Origin: Defluviimonas aquaemixtae
GTDB taxonomy: Bacteria; Pseudomonadota; Alphaproteobacteria; Rhodobacterales; Rhodobacteraceae
Assembly (NCBI RefSeq): GCF_900302475.1
Contig: NZ_OMOQ01000004.1
Location: 1-64,000, forward strand
Direction: 5' to 3'
DNA: 64,000 nt
The notes under the pieces are model-generated. The model did no database searches, was not told where the DNA came from, and saw only the letters and a list, made by a program, of their open reading frames with translations. Positions within the stretch are counted from its first letter, which is position 1; every line of letters starts with the position of its first letter. Both the position numbers and the translations under genes were made by a program. Positions 26,621-35,458 of the stretch are shown here, in pieces.

Positions 26621-27994
26621 TCAGTTCTTTCCGATGGCCTTCAGGACCCGGTCGAGGCTTTTCCCCTGTACCGAGGTCACGGGCGCATTCTTGACGGCAT
26701 TGTAGTACGCTTCGGGATCGTAGATCGGAACCCCGAGCGACAGACGCTCCGCGGTCAGAAGACCCATAGAAGACAATAGTTGATAGAACGCTATCTGCAA
26801 ATTGGCTTCTGCGGTGATCCTGCGCGCGCGGGCGTCGAGCAGCGCTTGCTCGGCATCGAGAACGTCGAGCGTCGTGCGCGCGCCAAGCTTGGCTTCTTCA
26901 GATACGCCGTCATAGGCGATGGTCGCTGCCTCGATTTCGCGCTCGGTCGCAACGATCTGGGCACGCGCAACCTCAATGGCGGCCCAGGCGTCGCCCACGC
27001 CCTGCGTCACGAAGACACCGGCCTGCAGCAGCGCGGAGCGCGCCGCGTCGCGCCCGGCGATGGCCTTCCGGTGGGCCGCAGAAAGCGCGCCACCCGCAAA
27101 TATCGTCTGCCGGAGTTCGATCCCGAGCCGGGAGGTGTCGGCCCCGTCGCTGTTGCGTGAAAGCGCTGCGGTGCCGCGCACGTCGGGCATCCGCTCGGCG
27201 GCGGCAAGATCGACCTGAAGATCGGCTACGCGCGCCTGGAACTGCGCCTGACGGACGTCGGGATGGGTGCGCTGTGCAATGGACTGCGCCTCGGCCAGGA
27301 TCCGGGGCAGCGCAGGAGCGGGCGGCGCGGATGCCAGCAAACCGGGATAGCCCCCGGTCGCGGCCCTGTAGGCTTCCCGAGCGCTGGCCAGATCACCCTC
27401 GGCCGCCGCCAGCGAAGCGCGTGCGCCCGCCAGCCGTGCTTCTGCTTGGGCGACATCTGTTCGCGTCACCTCGCCGACATCGAACTTGTCCTGCGTGGCG
27501 CGCAGCGTCTCGGCAAGGACGCGCACCGAGTTCTGGTTGATCGCGACGTTCTCGATGGCGCTGCGCACGCTGAAATAGGCCTGAACCGCCGACAAAAGCA
27601 CGTCCTGCTCGACGCCGACGAGCGCCTGGCGCGTGGCCAGAACGCTCTGCTTGGCGATTTCGACAGCCAGATCGGACCGGCCAAAATCGAAGAGGATCAC
27701 CTCGGCCTGCAGGCCGAGCGAGGTCGTCAGGTTCCGGTTGAGCGTGCTGTCGCTCAGCTGCGCGCTCGCGACCCACCGGAGGACGGGGCGCAAGGTGGCC
27801 ACAGCGCCAGCCACGTCCTCGTCAGAGGCGCGCAGTACGGCGCGGTTCTGTTCGATGATGTTGGAGTTGCGGTAGGCGGCGACCAGCGCATCGCCCAAAG
27901 TCTCGGCCTTTGCGGCGCCGGAGACAATCAGCCCGAAAGCACAGATGCCCGCAGCGACGAAACGGCGCGGCGAAAGACTGCAGAGCGCTCTCAT
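26621..27994 (-). CDS. tolC: TolC-family outer-membrane efflux protein
   Basis: 457 residues with a signal peptide (MRALCSLSPRRFVAAGICAF... ending AKA), then two repeated halves of long helices typical of TolC (ETLGDALVAAYRNSNIIEQN; a second repeat near residue 225, PRILAEAQSIAQRTHPDVRQ). It forms the trimeric outer-membrane exit duct for type I secretion and drug efflux. The ATG at 27994 follows GGGAG; an upstream in-frame start would bury the signal peptide. It follows pcm by 56 bp, and the PopZ-like gene follows it. Confidence 0.9.
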   Translation of the reverse strand: MRALCSLSPRRFVAAGICAFGLIVSGAAKAETLGDALVAAYRNSNIIEQNRAVLRASDEDVAGAVATLRPVLRWVASAQLSDSTLNRNLTTSLGLQAEVILFDFGRSDLAVEIAKQSVLATRQALVGVEQDVLLSAVQAYFSVRSAIENVAINQNSVRVLAETLRATQDKFDVGEVTRTDVAQAEARLAGARASLAAAEGDLASAREAYRAATGGYPGLLASAPPAPALPRILAEAQSIAQRTHPDVRQAQFQARVADLQVDLAAAERMPDVRGTAALSRNSDGADTSRLGIELRQTIFAGGALSAAHRKAIAGRDAARSALLQAGVFVTQGVGDAWAAIEVARAQIVATEREIEAATIAYDGVSEEAKLGARTTLDVLDAEQALLDARARRITAEANLQIAFYQLLSSMGLLTAERLSLGVPIYDPEAYYNAVKNAPVTSVQGKSLDRVLKAIGKN

Positions 27995-28050
27995 GTCAAC
28001 TCCCTTCCCTGCCTCGGTGCCCGGCCGGCGCTTGGGGGCGGACAATTCGG

Positions 28051-28704
28051 TCACAGTGTGAACCCTCGTTCACGCTCAAATCCCGGCAGGACCGGCGCCG
28101 TCGCGTTGAATGCGAAGCGCCAACTCACGCGTCCGTCGATCTTGCGACCGACCTGGCAGGCGCCCAGCGCCCCCTCCATGAGCAGGCACGCGATGCGCCC
28201 GCCCTCTTTCAATTGGGCGAGGATCGCATCCGGCACCACCTCCGCCGCGCCCTCGACGACGATCACGTCGTAGGGACCGTGCTTCGCCGCGCCCTGGGAT
28301 AGAGGCGCCTCGATGACGGCGGCGCTGTCCACGCCCTCTGCCGAGAGCCGGGCCTGCGCCTGCGCCGCAAGATCGGGATCCTCCTCGACCGCAACGACGG
28401 CCTCGGCCAGGAGCGCCATCACCGCGGCAGAATACCCGAGCCCGCAGCCAATATCGAGCACGACATCTTCGGGGCCGATATCCAGCGCATCAAGCATCTT
28501 GGCCAACGTCCGCGCCTCGAGCATGACACGCCCGCCTCCCAGATCGACGTCCCCGCCGACATAGGCAGCCTCGCGCCGCTGTGCCGGCACGAACGCTTCG
28601 CGCGGGACGCTCAGCATCGCTTCGATGATGGGAAATTTCGTCACGTCGCTGGGACGGACCTGCGTATCCACCATCATGGTGCGGCGCTGTGCGAAATCGG
28701 TCAT
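28051..28704 (-). CDS. Protein-L-isoaspartate O-methyltransferase-like protein
   Basis: 217 residues with the PCMT fold: SAM motif [20 protein letters not shown] and the [12 protein letters not shown] strand. True Pcm repairs isoaspartyl residues in damaged proteins. The protein begins [15 protein letters not shown], which is characteristic of the alphaproteobacterial copy found next to tolC. That linked copy may have a different role from repair. It is first in a pcm-tolC-PopZ-like run. Confidence 0.85.
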   Translation of the reverse strand: MTDFAQRRTMMVDTQVRPSDVTKFPIIEAMLSVPREAFVPAQRREAAYVGGDVDLGGGRVMLEARTLAKMLDALDIGPEDVVLDIGCGLGYSAAVMALLAEAVVAVEEDPDLAAQAQARLSAEGVDSAAVIEAPLSQGAAKHGPYDVIVVEGAAEVVPDAILAQLKEGGRIACLLMEGALGACQVGRKIDGRVSWRFAFNATAPVLPGFERERGFTL

Positions 28705-28856
28705 GGCCTGAACTCTTCGGTCTGCTCTCTAGCGCAAACTCTTGCCACATAAACCCGGGCGGAGCAACGTCTGACCGCCCTGCCCGGACCGCACAAAAGC
28801 TCGCATGCGCCGGGCTTGCGTGGGACAGAGCCATGGTATATCTCCGCCCCACCTCC

Positions 28857-28930
28857 GGCGGGTTGGCGGAGAGGTTACGCAGCGGATTGCAAATCCGTGT
28901 AGACCGGTTCGATTCCGGTACCCGCCTCCA
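28857..28930 (+). tRNA. tRNA-Cys (GCA)
   Basis: A 74-nt cloverleaf including an encoded CCA end. The acceptor stem GGCGGGT pairs with ACCCGCC, the anticodon loop TTGCAAA gives anticodon GCA, and the T loop reads TTCGATT. Confidence 0.95.
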
Positions 28931-28978
28931 CTCTCCATCGAGGTTTCCGATTGGGCCGCGCTAGCCGCATCATGGAAG

Positions 28979-29063
28979 TGGTGGCCGCTGAGGGACTCGA
29001 ACCCTCACGCCCGAAGGCCTCCGATTTTAAGTCGGGTCTGTCTACCTGTTCCAGCAAGCGGCC
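28979..29063 (-). tRNA. tRNA-Leu (TAA)
   Basis: An 85-nt type II tRNA with a long variable arm and an encoded CCA. The acceptor GGCCGCT pairs with AGCGGCC, the anticodon loop CTTAAAA gives TAA (reads UUA and UUG), and the T loop is TTCGAGT. It is convergent with the tRNA-Cys 49 bp away. Confidence 0.94.
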
Positions 29064-29122
29064 GCCCGCGCCTCTTCTAGTCGCCCTCGACCCGCCCGGC
29101 AATGGCCACTCCGCCCCGCGGC

Positions 29123-29587
29123 TCAGAGCCCATGCTCCTTCACCGCCTCCATCGCCACGAAGGTCGAGGTCGCGGCGACATGCGGCAGCGTGGAAATTCG
29201 TTCGCCCAGTACCCGCCGATAGTCGGCGATGTCGCTTGTGCGGACTTTCATCAGATAGTCGAAACCTGCGGCCATCATGTGGCATTCCTCGATCTCGGGC
29301 AGCGCGCGCACGGCTCTGTTGAAGGCCTGGAGCGCCGCCTCCCGCGTGTCTGAGAGGCGCACCTCGACATAGGCGACATGCGCGAGCCCCATGCGGATGG
29401 GATTCAGCACGGCCCGGTAGCCCGCGATCACGCCCGCTTCTTCCAGGCGGCGCACCCGCGCTTGGGTCGGCGTCTTGGTCAGCCCGATGCGGCGGGCAAG
29501 CTCGGTGACGGACATACGGCCGTCCTCCGAAAGGGCGCGCAGAATCGCGGCGTCGTAGCGATCCATCGGGGACAGGTCATCTGGCAT
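29123..29587 (-). CDS. putR: Lrp/AsnC-family proline regulator
   Basis: 154 residues: AsnC-type HTH (AAILRALSEDGRMSVTELAR, then RIGLTKTPTQARVRRLE) and a RAM domain. The PutR subgroup activates putA in response to proline in Rhodobacter and Agrobacterium, and this gene is divergent from putA with 103 bp between starts, which supports the assignment. Confidence 0.88.
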   Translation of the reverse strand: MPDDLSPMDRYDAAILRALSEDGRMSVTELARRIGLTKTPTQARVRRLEEAGVIAGYRAVLNPIRMGLAHVAYVEVRLSDTREAALQAFNRAVRALPEIEECHMMAAGFDYLMKVRTSDIADYRRVLGERISTLPHVAATSTFVAMEAVKEHGL

Positions 29588-29690
29588 GCGAAACGCCTTT
29601 ATTTTGGTCTAACGGGCTACTACTGATAAACATTCAGTCAGAATGACTTCAGAACAAGCATTATCTTAGCCGCACAACGCGGAGGAAGAC

Positions 29691-32600
29691 ATGCACCACC
29701 CCTGGCACACCATCGATTCCGGCACGCTTCAGCCGGAAGCTCCTCTTCTCGAACGCCTGATCGGCGAGGCCGCGCTCGACCGCGCCGCGCGCGATCGGAT
29801 CGTCGCCGAGGGCGCGGGGCTCGTCCGTCAGATCCGGTCCGACGTGCGGCCAGGGATGATGGAGGTCTTCCTCGCCGAATACGGCCTTTCGACTGAAGAG
29901 GGGATCGCGCTCATGTGCCTCGCTGAGGCGTTGCTGCGCGTCCCCGACGCTGACACGATGGACGCGTTAATCGAGGACAAGATCGCGCCCTCGGACTGGG
30001 GCAAGCATCTTGGCCATTCCGCATCCTCGCTCGTCAACGCTTCGACTTGGGCGCTGATGCTGACCGGCAAGGTCCTTGAAGAGGAGAAGGACCCCGGCAT
30101 CGTCGGCCACTTGCGCGGTGCCGTAAAGCGGCTGGGCGAACCCGTGATCCGGCGTGCGACGCGGCAAGCGATGAAGGAGATGGGCCGCCAATTCGTGCTC
30201 GGCGAGACGATCAGCGCCGCGATGGAGCGCGCCTCGAGGATGGAGGCGCGCGGCTACACCTATTCCTACGACATGCTAGGCGAGGCTGCCAAGACAGCCG
30301 AGGATGCCGAACGTTACGCCATCGCCTATTCCAAGGCGATTGCCGCTATCTCCCGGGCCGCGAAAAGCGACGACATCCGCAAAAATCCGGGGATCTCGGT
30401 GAAACTCTCGGCGCTCCACCCCCGCTACGAGCTCGCGCAGGAAGCGCGTGTGATGGCCGAACTGGTGCCGGTAGTCCGCGACCTCGCGCGGCAGGCCGCG
30501 CAGGCGCGGATGGGCTTCAACATCGACGCGGAAGAGGCGGACCGGCTGACGCTCTCGCTGAAGGTCATCGAGGCCGTGCTAGCCGACGAAGAGCTTGCCG
30601 GCTGGGACGGTTTCGGTGTCGTAGTCCAGGCCTATGGCCGCCGCGCGGGGATGGTGCTCGACCGGCTTTACTCGCTGGCAGAAAAACTCGACCGCAAGAT
30701 CATGGTCCGGCTGGTGAAGGGCGCCTACTGGGACGCCGAGATCAAGCGCGCGCAGGTCATGGGGCTTGAGGATTTCCCGGTCTTCACGCGCAAGGAAGCG
30801 ACCGACGTGAGCTATGTCGCGAATGCGCGGAGGATCCTTGGCATGACCGACCGGATCTATCCCCAGTTCGCCACCCACAATGCCCATACCGTCGCCGCGA
30901 TCCTTGACATGGCCGACGACAAGCCCTTCGAATTCCAGCGCCTGCACGGCATGGGCGAGCGGCTGCACGACATCGTTCTAAAGCGCGACAAGACCCGCTG
31001 CCGCATCTACGCTCCGGTGGGCGCGCATCGCGACCTGCTCGCCTATCTCGTCCGGCGGCTCCTGGAGAACGGCGCCAACTCCTCCTTCGTCAACCAGATC
31101 GTCGACGAGGACGTTTCGCCGGAAGAGGTCGCTGCCTGCCCGTTCGACGCAGTCGAGGCGATGCTTCCGGGCCTGACAAACCGAGCGATCCGCACCGGGC
31201 CGGACCTTTTCGCGCCCGAGCGGCAGAACTCCAAAGGCTTCGATCTGTCCGACGGTCCCACGCTCGCCCGGATCGACGCCGCGCGCGCCGAGTTCGCCAA
31301 GACCGAGTTCACCGCCGAACCGCTTCTCGCCTGCAATGTGGCGGGGCTGAAGCCGCGACGCGTCCACAACCCCGCGACCGGACAGCTTGTCGGCCGCGTC
31401 ACCGATGCCTCAGCCGCCGACGTGGACGGCGCGCTTTCCGCGGCGAAGCCCTGGAAGGCGAGTGCCGCCGAGCGCGCAGCGGTCCTGAATCGCGCCGCCG
31501 ATCTCTTTGAGGAGAGTTTCGGCCCGATCTTTGCGCTCCTCGCACGCGAAGCGGGCAAAACGCAAATGGACGCCGTCGCGGAACTGCGCGAGGCGGTGGA
31601 CTTCCTGCGCTACTACGCGGCGCGCGGTCTGGAACTGAAACAACCGCCGCTCGGGACCTTCGCCTGCATCTCCCCCTGGAACTTCCCGCTCGCGATCTTC
31701 ACCGGCCAGATCGCCGCCGCGCTGGCGGCCGGCAACGCCGTCGTCGCCAAGCCCGCCGAACAGACCCCGCTGATCGCCGCCCATGCCGTGGCGCTCCTCC
31801 ACAAGGCGGGCGTCCCAGCCTCGACGCTCCAGCTCCTGCCCGGCGACGGCGCGACGGTCGGCGCCAAGCTCACCTCCGATCCGCGCGTGAACGGCGTCTG
31901 CTTCACCGGCTCGACCGAAACGGCGCAGCTCATCCGCAAGGCCATGGCGCGACACCTCGCCCCCGGCGCGCCGCTGATTGCCGAGACGGGCGGGCTGAAC
32001 GCGATGATCGTCGACTCGACCGCGCTCCCCGAACAGGCCGTGCGCGACATCGTGGCGTCGTCCTTCCAGTCGGCCGGCCAGCGCTGCTCGGCGCTCCGCT
32101 GCCTCTACGTGCAGGAGGACATCGCCGACCGCTTCACCGACATGCTCTTCGGCGCGATGGAGGAGCTCTCCGTCGGCGACCCCTGGCATCTCTCGACCGA
32201 TGTCGGCCCGGTCATCGACGAAGAGGCCGAACGAGGCATCCGCGCCCACGTCGAAAAGGCCCGCAAGGAGGGGCGGCTCCTGCGCCAGCTCTCGACACCC
32301 AAAGGAGGCCACTTTATCGCGCCGTCCGTCATCCGCGTGTCCGGCATCGCCGACATGAAGCGCGAGATCTTCGGCCCGGTCCTGCATGTCGCGACCTTCG
32401 ATGCGGACGACCTTCAGAAGATCATCGATGACGTCAACGCGACGGGCTACGGCCTCACCTTCGGCCTCCACACCCGGATCGACAACCGCGTGCAGGAGGT
32501 GACCGAGGCGCTGCACGTCGGCAACATCTACGTAAACCGCAACCAGATCGGCGCGGTCGTGGGCTCCCAGCCCTTTGGCGGCGAGGGCCTTTCGGGAACC

Positions 32601-33134
32601 GGCCCGAAAGCCGGCGGTCCGCATTACCTCGCCCGATTCACCGCCCCGCCCCGGCCGGACAAGGCAGGCAACGCCGAATGCAAGGCCGATCCGGCCCGGG
32701 TCCAGGCCGCGCTCGACGCCGCGCCGCCGCCGACTACGCTCGCCCGCCTCGACCTGCCCGGCCCCACGGGCGAGTCGAACCGGCTGACGCTTCTCGCCCG
32801 CGCGCCCTTCCTCTGTCTCGGCCCCGGCCGCGAGGCGACCGGGGCGCAGGCCGAGGCGATCCAGGCGCTCGGCGGGCAGGCGATCGCGGTCGCGGGCACG
32901 CTCGACCCCGAGGCCCTGACCACGCTCAGGGGCTTCGCCGGCGTCTTCTACTGGGGCGACGAGGCGACGGCGCGCACGCTGGACGAGGCGCTCGCGCGCC
33001 GCGACGGGCCGATTCTGCCGCTCGTCACCGCCTTGCCCGATCTCGGCCATGTCGCGCATGAACGCCATGTCTGCGTCGACACCACCGCCTCGGGCGGCAA
33101 CGCCGCGCTGCTCGCCCAGGCCGGTTCCGCTTGA
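29691..33134 (+). CDS. putA: Bifunctional proline dehydrogenase / P5C dehydrogenase
   Basis: 1147 residues. The N-terminal half is the PutA arm and FAD-dependent PRODH barrel (NIDAEEADRLTLSLKVIE, LVKGAYWDAEIKRAQ, RLHGMGERLH). The second half is the NAD-dependent aldehyde dehydrogenase (ISPWNFPLAIF, ETGGLNAMIVD, catalytic Cys in SAGQRCSALR). A shorter C-terminal domain ends the protein. It oxidises proline to glutamate. There is no ribbon-helix-helix domain at the N-terminus, so it does not repress itself; the divergent PutR supplies control. The ATG at 29691 follows GGAGGA. Confidence 0.96.
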   Translation: MHHPWHTIDSGTLQPEAPLLERLIGEAALDRAARDRIVAEGAGLVRQIRSDVRPGMMEVFLAEYGLSTEEGIALMCLAEALLRVPDADTMDALIEDKIAPSDWGKHLGHSASSLVNASTWALMLTGKVLEEEKDPGIVGHLRGAVKRLGEPVIRRATRQAMKEMGRQFVLGETISAAMERASRMEARGYTYSYDMLGEAAKTAEDAERYAIAYSKAIAAISRAAKSDDIRKNPGISVKLSALHPRYELAQEARVMAELVPVVRDLARQAAQARMGFNIDAEEADRLTLSLKVIEAVLADEELAGWDGFGVVVQAYGRRAGMVLDRLYSLAEKLDRKIMVRLVKGAYWDAEIKRAQVMGLEDFPVFTRKEATDVSYVANARRILGMTDRIYPQFATHNAHTVAAILDMADDKPFEFQRLHGMGERLHDIVLKRDKTRCRIYAPVGAHRDLLAYLVRRLLENGANSSFVNQIVDEDVSPEEVAACPFDAVEAMLPGLTNRAIRTGPDLFAPERQNSKGFDLSDGPTLARIDAARAEFAKTEFTAEPLLACNVAGLKPRRVHNPATGQLVGRVTDASAADVDGALSAAKPWKASAAERAAVLNRAADLFEESFGPIFALLAREAGKTQMDAVAELREAVDFLRYYAARGLELKQPPLGTFACISPWNFPLAIFTGQIAAALAAGNAVVAKPAEQTPLIAAHAVALLHKAGVPASTLQLLPGDGATVGAKLTSDPRVNGVCFTGSTETAQLIRKAMARHLAPGAPLIAETGGLNAMIVDSTALPEQAVRDIVASSFQSAGQRCSALRCLYVQEDIADRFTDMLFGAMEELSVGDPWHLSTDVGPVIDEEAERGIRAHVEKARKEGRLLRQLSTPKGGHFIAPSVIRVSGIADMKREIFGPVLHVATFDADDLQKIIDDVNATGYGLTFGLHTRIDNRVQEVTEALHVGNIYVNRNQIGAVVGSQPFGGEGLSGTGPKAGGPHYLARFTAPPRPDKAGNAECKADPARVQAALDAAPPPTTLARLDLPGPTGESNRLTLLARAPFLCLGPGREATGAQAEAIQALGGQAIAVAGTLDPEALTTLRGFAGVFYWGDEATARTLDEALARRDGPILPLVTALPDLGHVAHERHVCVDTTASGGNAALLAQAGSA

Positions 33135-33165
33135 CGCCGGATCGGGGAGGGGCGAGCCTCGTCCC

Positions 33166-33909
33166 ATGTTCCCGATCCGCGACCACAACCCTTCGGAACG
33201 CACGCCCTACGTGGTCTATGCGCTGATCGCGGCGAACGTCGCCGCGTATCTCCTGCAACTGCCCTACACAGGCAGCGAACGCGCCATGCTTGCCTTCTGG
33301 CGCGACTGGGCGATGATCCCGGTCGTGGTCACCCAAAGCGGCGAACTCCACGGCATCTTCACCTCGATGTTCCTACATGCCGGGCTCCTGCATCTCGCGG
33401 GCAACATGCTCTTTCTCTGGATCTTCGGCGACAACATGGAGGATCAGCTCGGCCATCTGGGCTTCCTTCTCTTTTATCTCGCGGGCGGCGTCGCGGCGGC
33501 GCTCGCCCATATCGCGGCCAACCCGGCTTCGGTCGTCCCGACCGTAGGCGCCTCGGGCGCGATCGGCGCCGTGCTCGGTGGCTACCTTCTGTTCTTCCCG
33601 CGCGCGCGGATCGACGTGCTTCTGATCTTCATCGTCTTCTTCCGCGTCTTTGCGATCCCGGCCTGGACCATGCTCGGGCTCTGGTTCGCGATGCAGATCT
33701 TCGGCGGTCTCGGCACGCCGACCCAAGGCGGCGGGGTCGCCTACTGGGCGCATGCCGGAGGCTTCATCGCCGGAATCCTGCTCGCGTTTCCAACCTGGCT
33801 GAGGCGCGGAGCGCGCGGGTACTGGCAGCGCACGGAAGGCCATCCGCCGCATCCCGACGCGCGCTACTCGACCACCTCGATCCCCGTCATCCGCCGGAGA
33901 CGCAAATGA
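33166..33909 (+). CDS. Rhomboid-family intramembrane serine protease
   Basis: 247 residues with about six transmembrane helices. The catalytic dyad is Ser130 (GASGAIG) and His196 (AHAGGF). The HxxxN motif lies at HLAGN near residue 76. It cleaves membrane proteins within the bilayer; the substrate is unknown. The ATG at 33166 follows a GGGGAGGGG stretch, and the stop overlaps the start of the next gene. Confidence 0.88.
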   Translation: MFPIRDHNPSERTPYVVYALIAANVAAYLLQLPYTGSERAMLAFWRDWAMIPVVVTQSGELHGIFTSMFLHAGLLHLAGNMLFLWIFGDNMEDQLGHLGFLLFYLAGGVAAALAHIAANPASVVPTVGASGAIGAVLGGYLLFFPRARIDVLLIFIVFFRVFAIPAWTMLGLWFAMQIFGGLGTPTQGGGVAYWAHAGGFIAGILLAFPTWLRRGARGYWQRTEGHPPHPDARYSTTSIPVIRRRRK

Positions 33910-34292
33910 CCCTGCCCGAGATTCGCACTCCGCACCGCGCCACCTGCCATTGCGGCGCGGTGGAGCTTGCGGTCACGCTCTCCGACGGTCTCACCACCGC
34001 CCGGCGCTGCGACTGCTCTTTCTGCGCGCGCCGGGGCGCCATCGCGGTGACCGCGCCGATTAACGGCGTGAGGATCGTGAGGGGCGCGGAGAATCTCACG
34101 CTCTACACCTGGAACACCGGCACTGCGAAACACTATTTCTGCAAGACTTGCGGCATCTATACCCACCACCGGCGCCGGTCGAACCCGAACGAGTGCGGCG
34201 TCAACGCGGCCTGCCTCGAAGGCGTCAATCCGCGCGACCTCGACCCCGTGGAATGGACCGACGGCATCAACCACCCCTCCGACCGCGCCTGA
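33906..34292 (+). CDS. GFA (glutathione-dependent formaldehyde-activating) family protein
   Basis: 128 residues with the zinc-binding cysteines of the GFA/CENP-V fold: CHCGAVELAV, CDCSFCARRG and CKTCGIYTHH. The C-terminal part (SNPNECGVNAACLEGV) is typical of stand-alone GFA proteins, whose substrates are mostly unknown. It overlaps the rhomboid gene by ATGA. Confidence 0.85.
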   Translation: MTLPEIRTPHRATCHCGAVELAVTLSDGLTTARRCDCSFCARRGAIAVTAPINGVRIVRGAENLTLYTWNTGTAKHYFCKTCGIYTHHRRRSNPNECGVNAACLEGVNPRDLDPVEWTDGINHPSDRA

Positions 34293-34362
34293 TCTTCTTC
34301 TGTTAGAAAAATACTCTCGGGGGTGAATTGTCGCGCATGCGGCAAGAGGGGGCAGAAGGCCC

Positions 34363-35154
34363 CTACGCCTCCTCGCGCAGCACCTTCGCCAGGCCAGCGA
34401 ACAGCTCGCCATTCGCCGCGATCACCGAACCGCTGTCGAATATCTCCCGCCTCTCGCGCACCGCCTCGGTGAACCCCCCGGCCTCGCGCACCAGTAGAAG
34501 CCCCGCCGCCATGTCCCAGGCATTGAGCTCGCGCTCCCAGAAGCCGTCATACCGCCCCGCCGCGACATAGGCGAGGTCCAGAGCGGCTGCCCCCCAGCGG
34601 CGCACGCCCGCGCAAGTCGGCATCAGCCGCGCGAGGTCCTTCAGCGTTGCCGGCAGCGTCTTCTTCGTCCCGAACGGCACGCCCGTGGCGAAGACCGCCT
34701 CGGCCATCGACCGCCGCCCCGAGACACGGATGCGGGCCTCGTTCATCCAGGCGCCCTGGCCCTTCTCAGCCCAGAACAGCTCGTCCTTGGCCGGGTCTAG
34801 GATCACCGCCGCAACGATCTCCCCCTTGTGCTCGAGCGCAATGGAGACCGCCCAGTGCGGCAGGCCGTGCAGGAAATTCGTCGTCCCGTCCAGGGGATCG
34901 ACGATCCAGCGACGGGTCGGGTCCGCGCCCGCCTCCTCGTCGGATTCTTCGGCCAGCCAGCCATAGGTCGGGCGCGCACCAGTCAACTCCTCGCGAATGA
35001 TCTTCTCCGCCGCAAGGTCGGCCTTGCTCACGAAGTCCCCCGCCCCCTTGACCGAGACCTGAAGGTTCTCGACTTCACGGAAATCCTTCACGAGGCTGCG
35101 GCCCGCCTTGCGGGCGGCCTTGATCATCAGGTTAAGATTGGCGCTGCCCTGCAT
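34363..35154 (-). CDS. Inositol monophosphatase family phosphatase (SuhB-like)
   Basis: 263 residues with the metal-binding motifs of the Li-sensitive phosphatases: EESDEE, WIVDPLDGTTNF and the C-terminal NAWDMAAGLLLVREAGG. It dephosphorylates inositol-1-phosphate or related sugar phosphates. The ATG at 35154 starts MQGSANLNLMIKAARKAG, the family's usual first helix. It is divergent from sat-cysC. Confidence 0.9.
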   Translation of the reverse strand: MQGSANLNLMIKAARKAGRSLVKDFREVENLQVSVKGAGDFVSKADLAAEKIIREELTGARPTYGWLAEESDEEAGADPTRRWIVDPLDGTTNFLHGLPHWAVSIALEHKGEIVAAVILDPAKDELFWAEKGQGAWMNEARIRVSGRRSMAEAVFATGVPFGTKKTLPATLKDLARLMPTCAGVRRWGAAALDLAYVAAGRYDGFWERELNAWDMAAGLLLVREAGGFTEAVRERREIFDSGSVIAANGELFAGLAKVLREEA

Positions 35155-35458
35155 CGGCCTCCGGCTCCTCGTTGTCAGGCCAGTGGCTATAGCGGTGGGC
35201 CCGTCCCTTGTGAAGGGATCGAGGCCGAAAATCCCGCCAGGGGATCGTTCCGGCCCGGCACGCGGCGCAGAACCGTTCGTCCGCCGTCCGGCGCCCTGCC
35301 CGCAACAGTGTCCGCCAGGGCAAGGAAACTGTGCGATTCCGGCCCGAATCCCGCAAAAAGACCGGCCCCTCGCTTGAACTTCGGCCAAGATCGGGGATAT
35401 GCCCCGCCCAGATGCGCCCCGCCTGGCCGCGCTGTTTCAATCTGAGGTTACTTCAGTG
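35155..35458. other. Divergent intergenic region, suhB-like / sat-cysC
   Basis: About 300 bp holding the promoters of both divergent genes. A short inverted repeat, GTCCCTTGTGAAGGGATC, lies near 35200. I see no riboswitch consensus I recognise and no gene. Confidence 0.4.

Noticed and set aside
31410..33203. 597-codon minus-strand frame opposite putA
   Set aside because: It lies antisense to a confident gene with Arg/Gly-rich composition and no domain.
35155..35458. SAM-II-type riboswitch before sat-cysC
   Set aside because: I looked for the pseudoknot consensus and did not find it; only a short inverted repeat is present.
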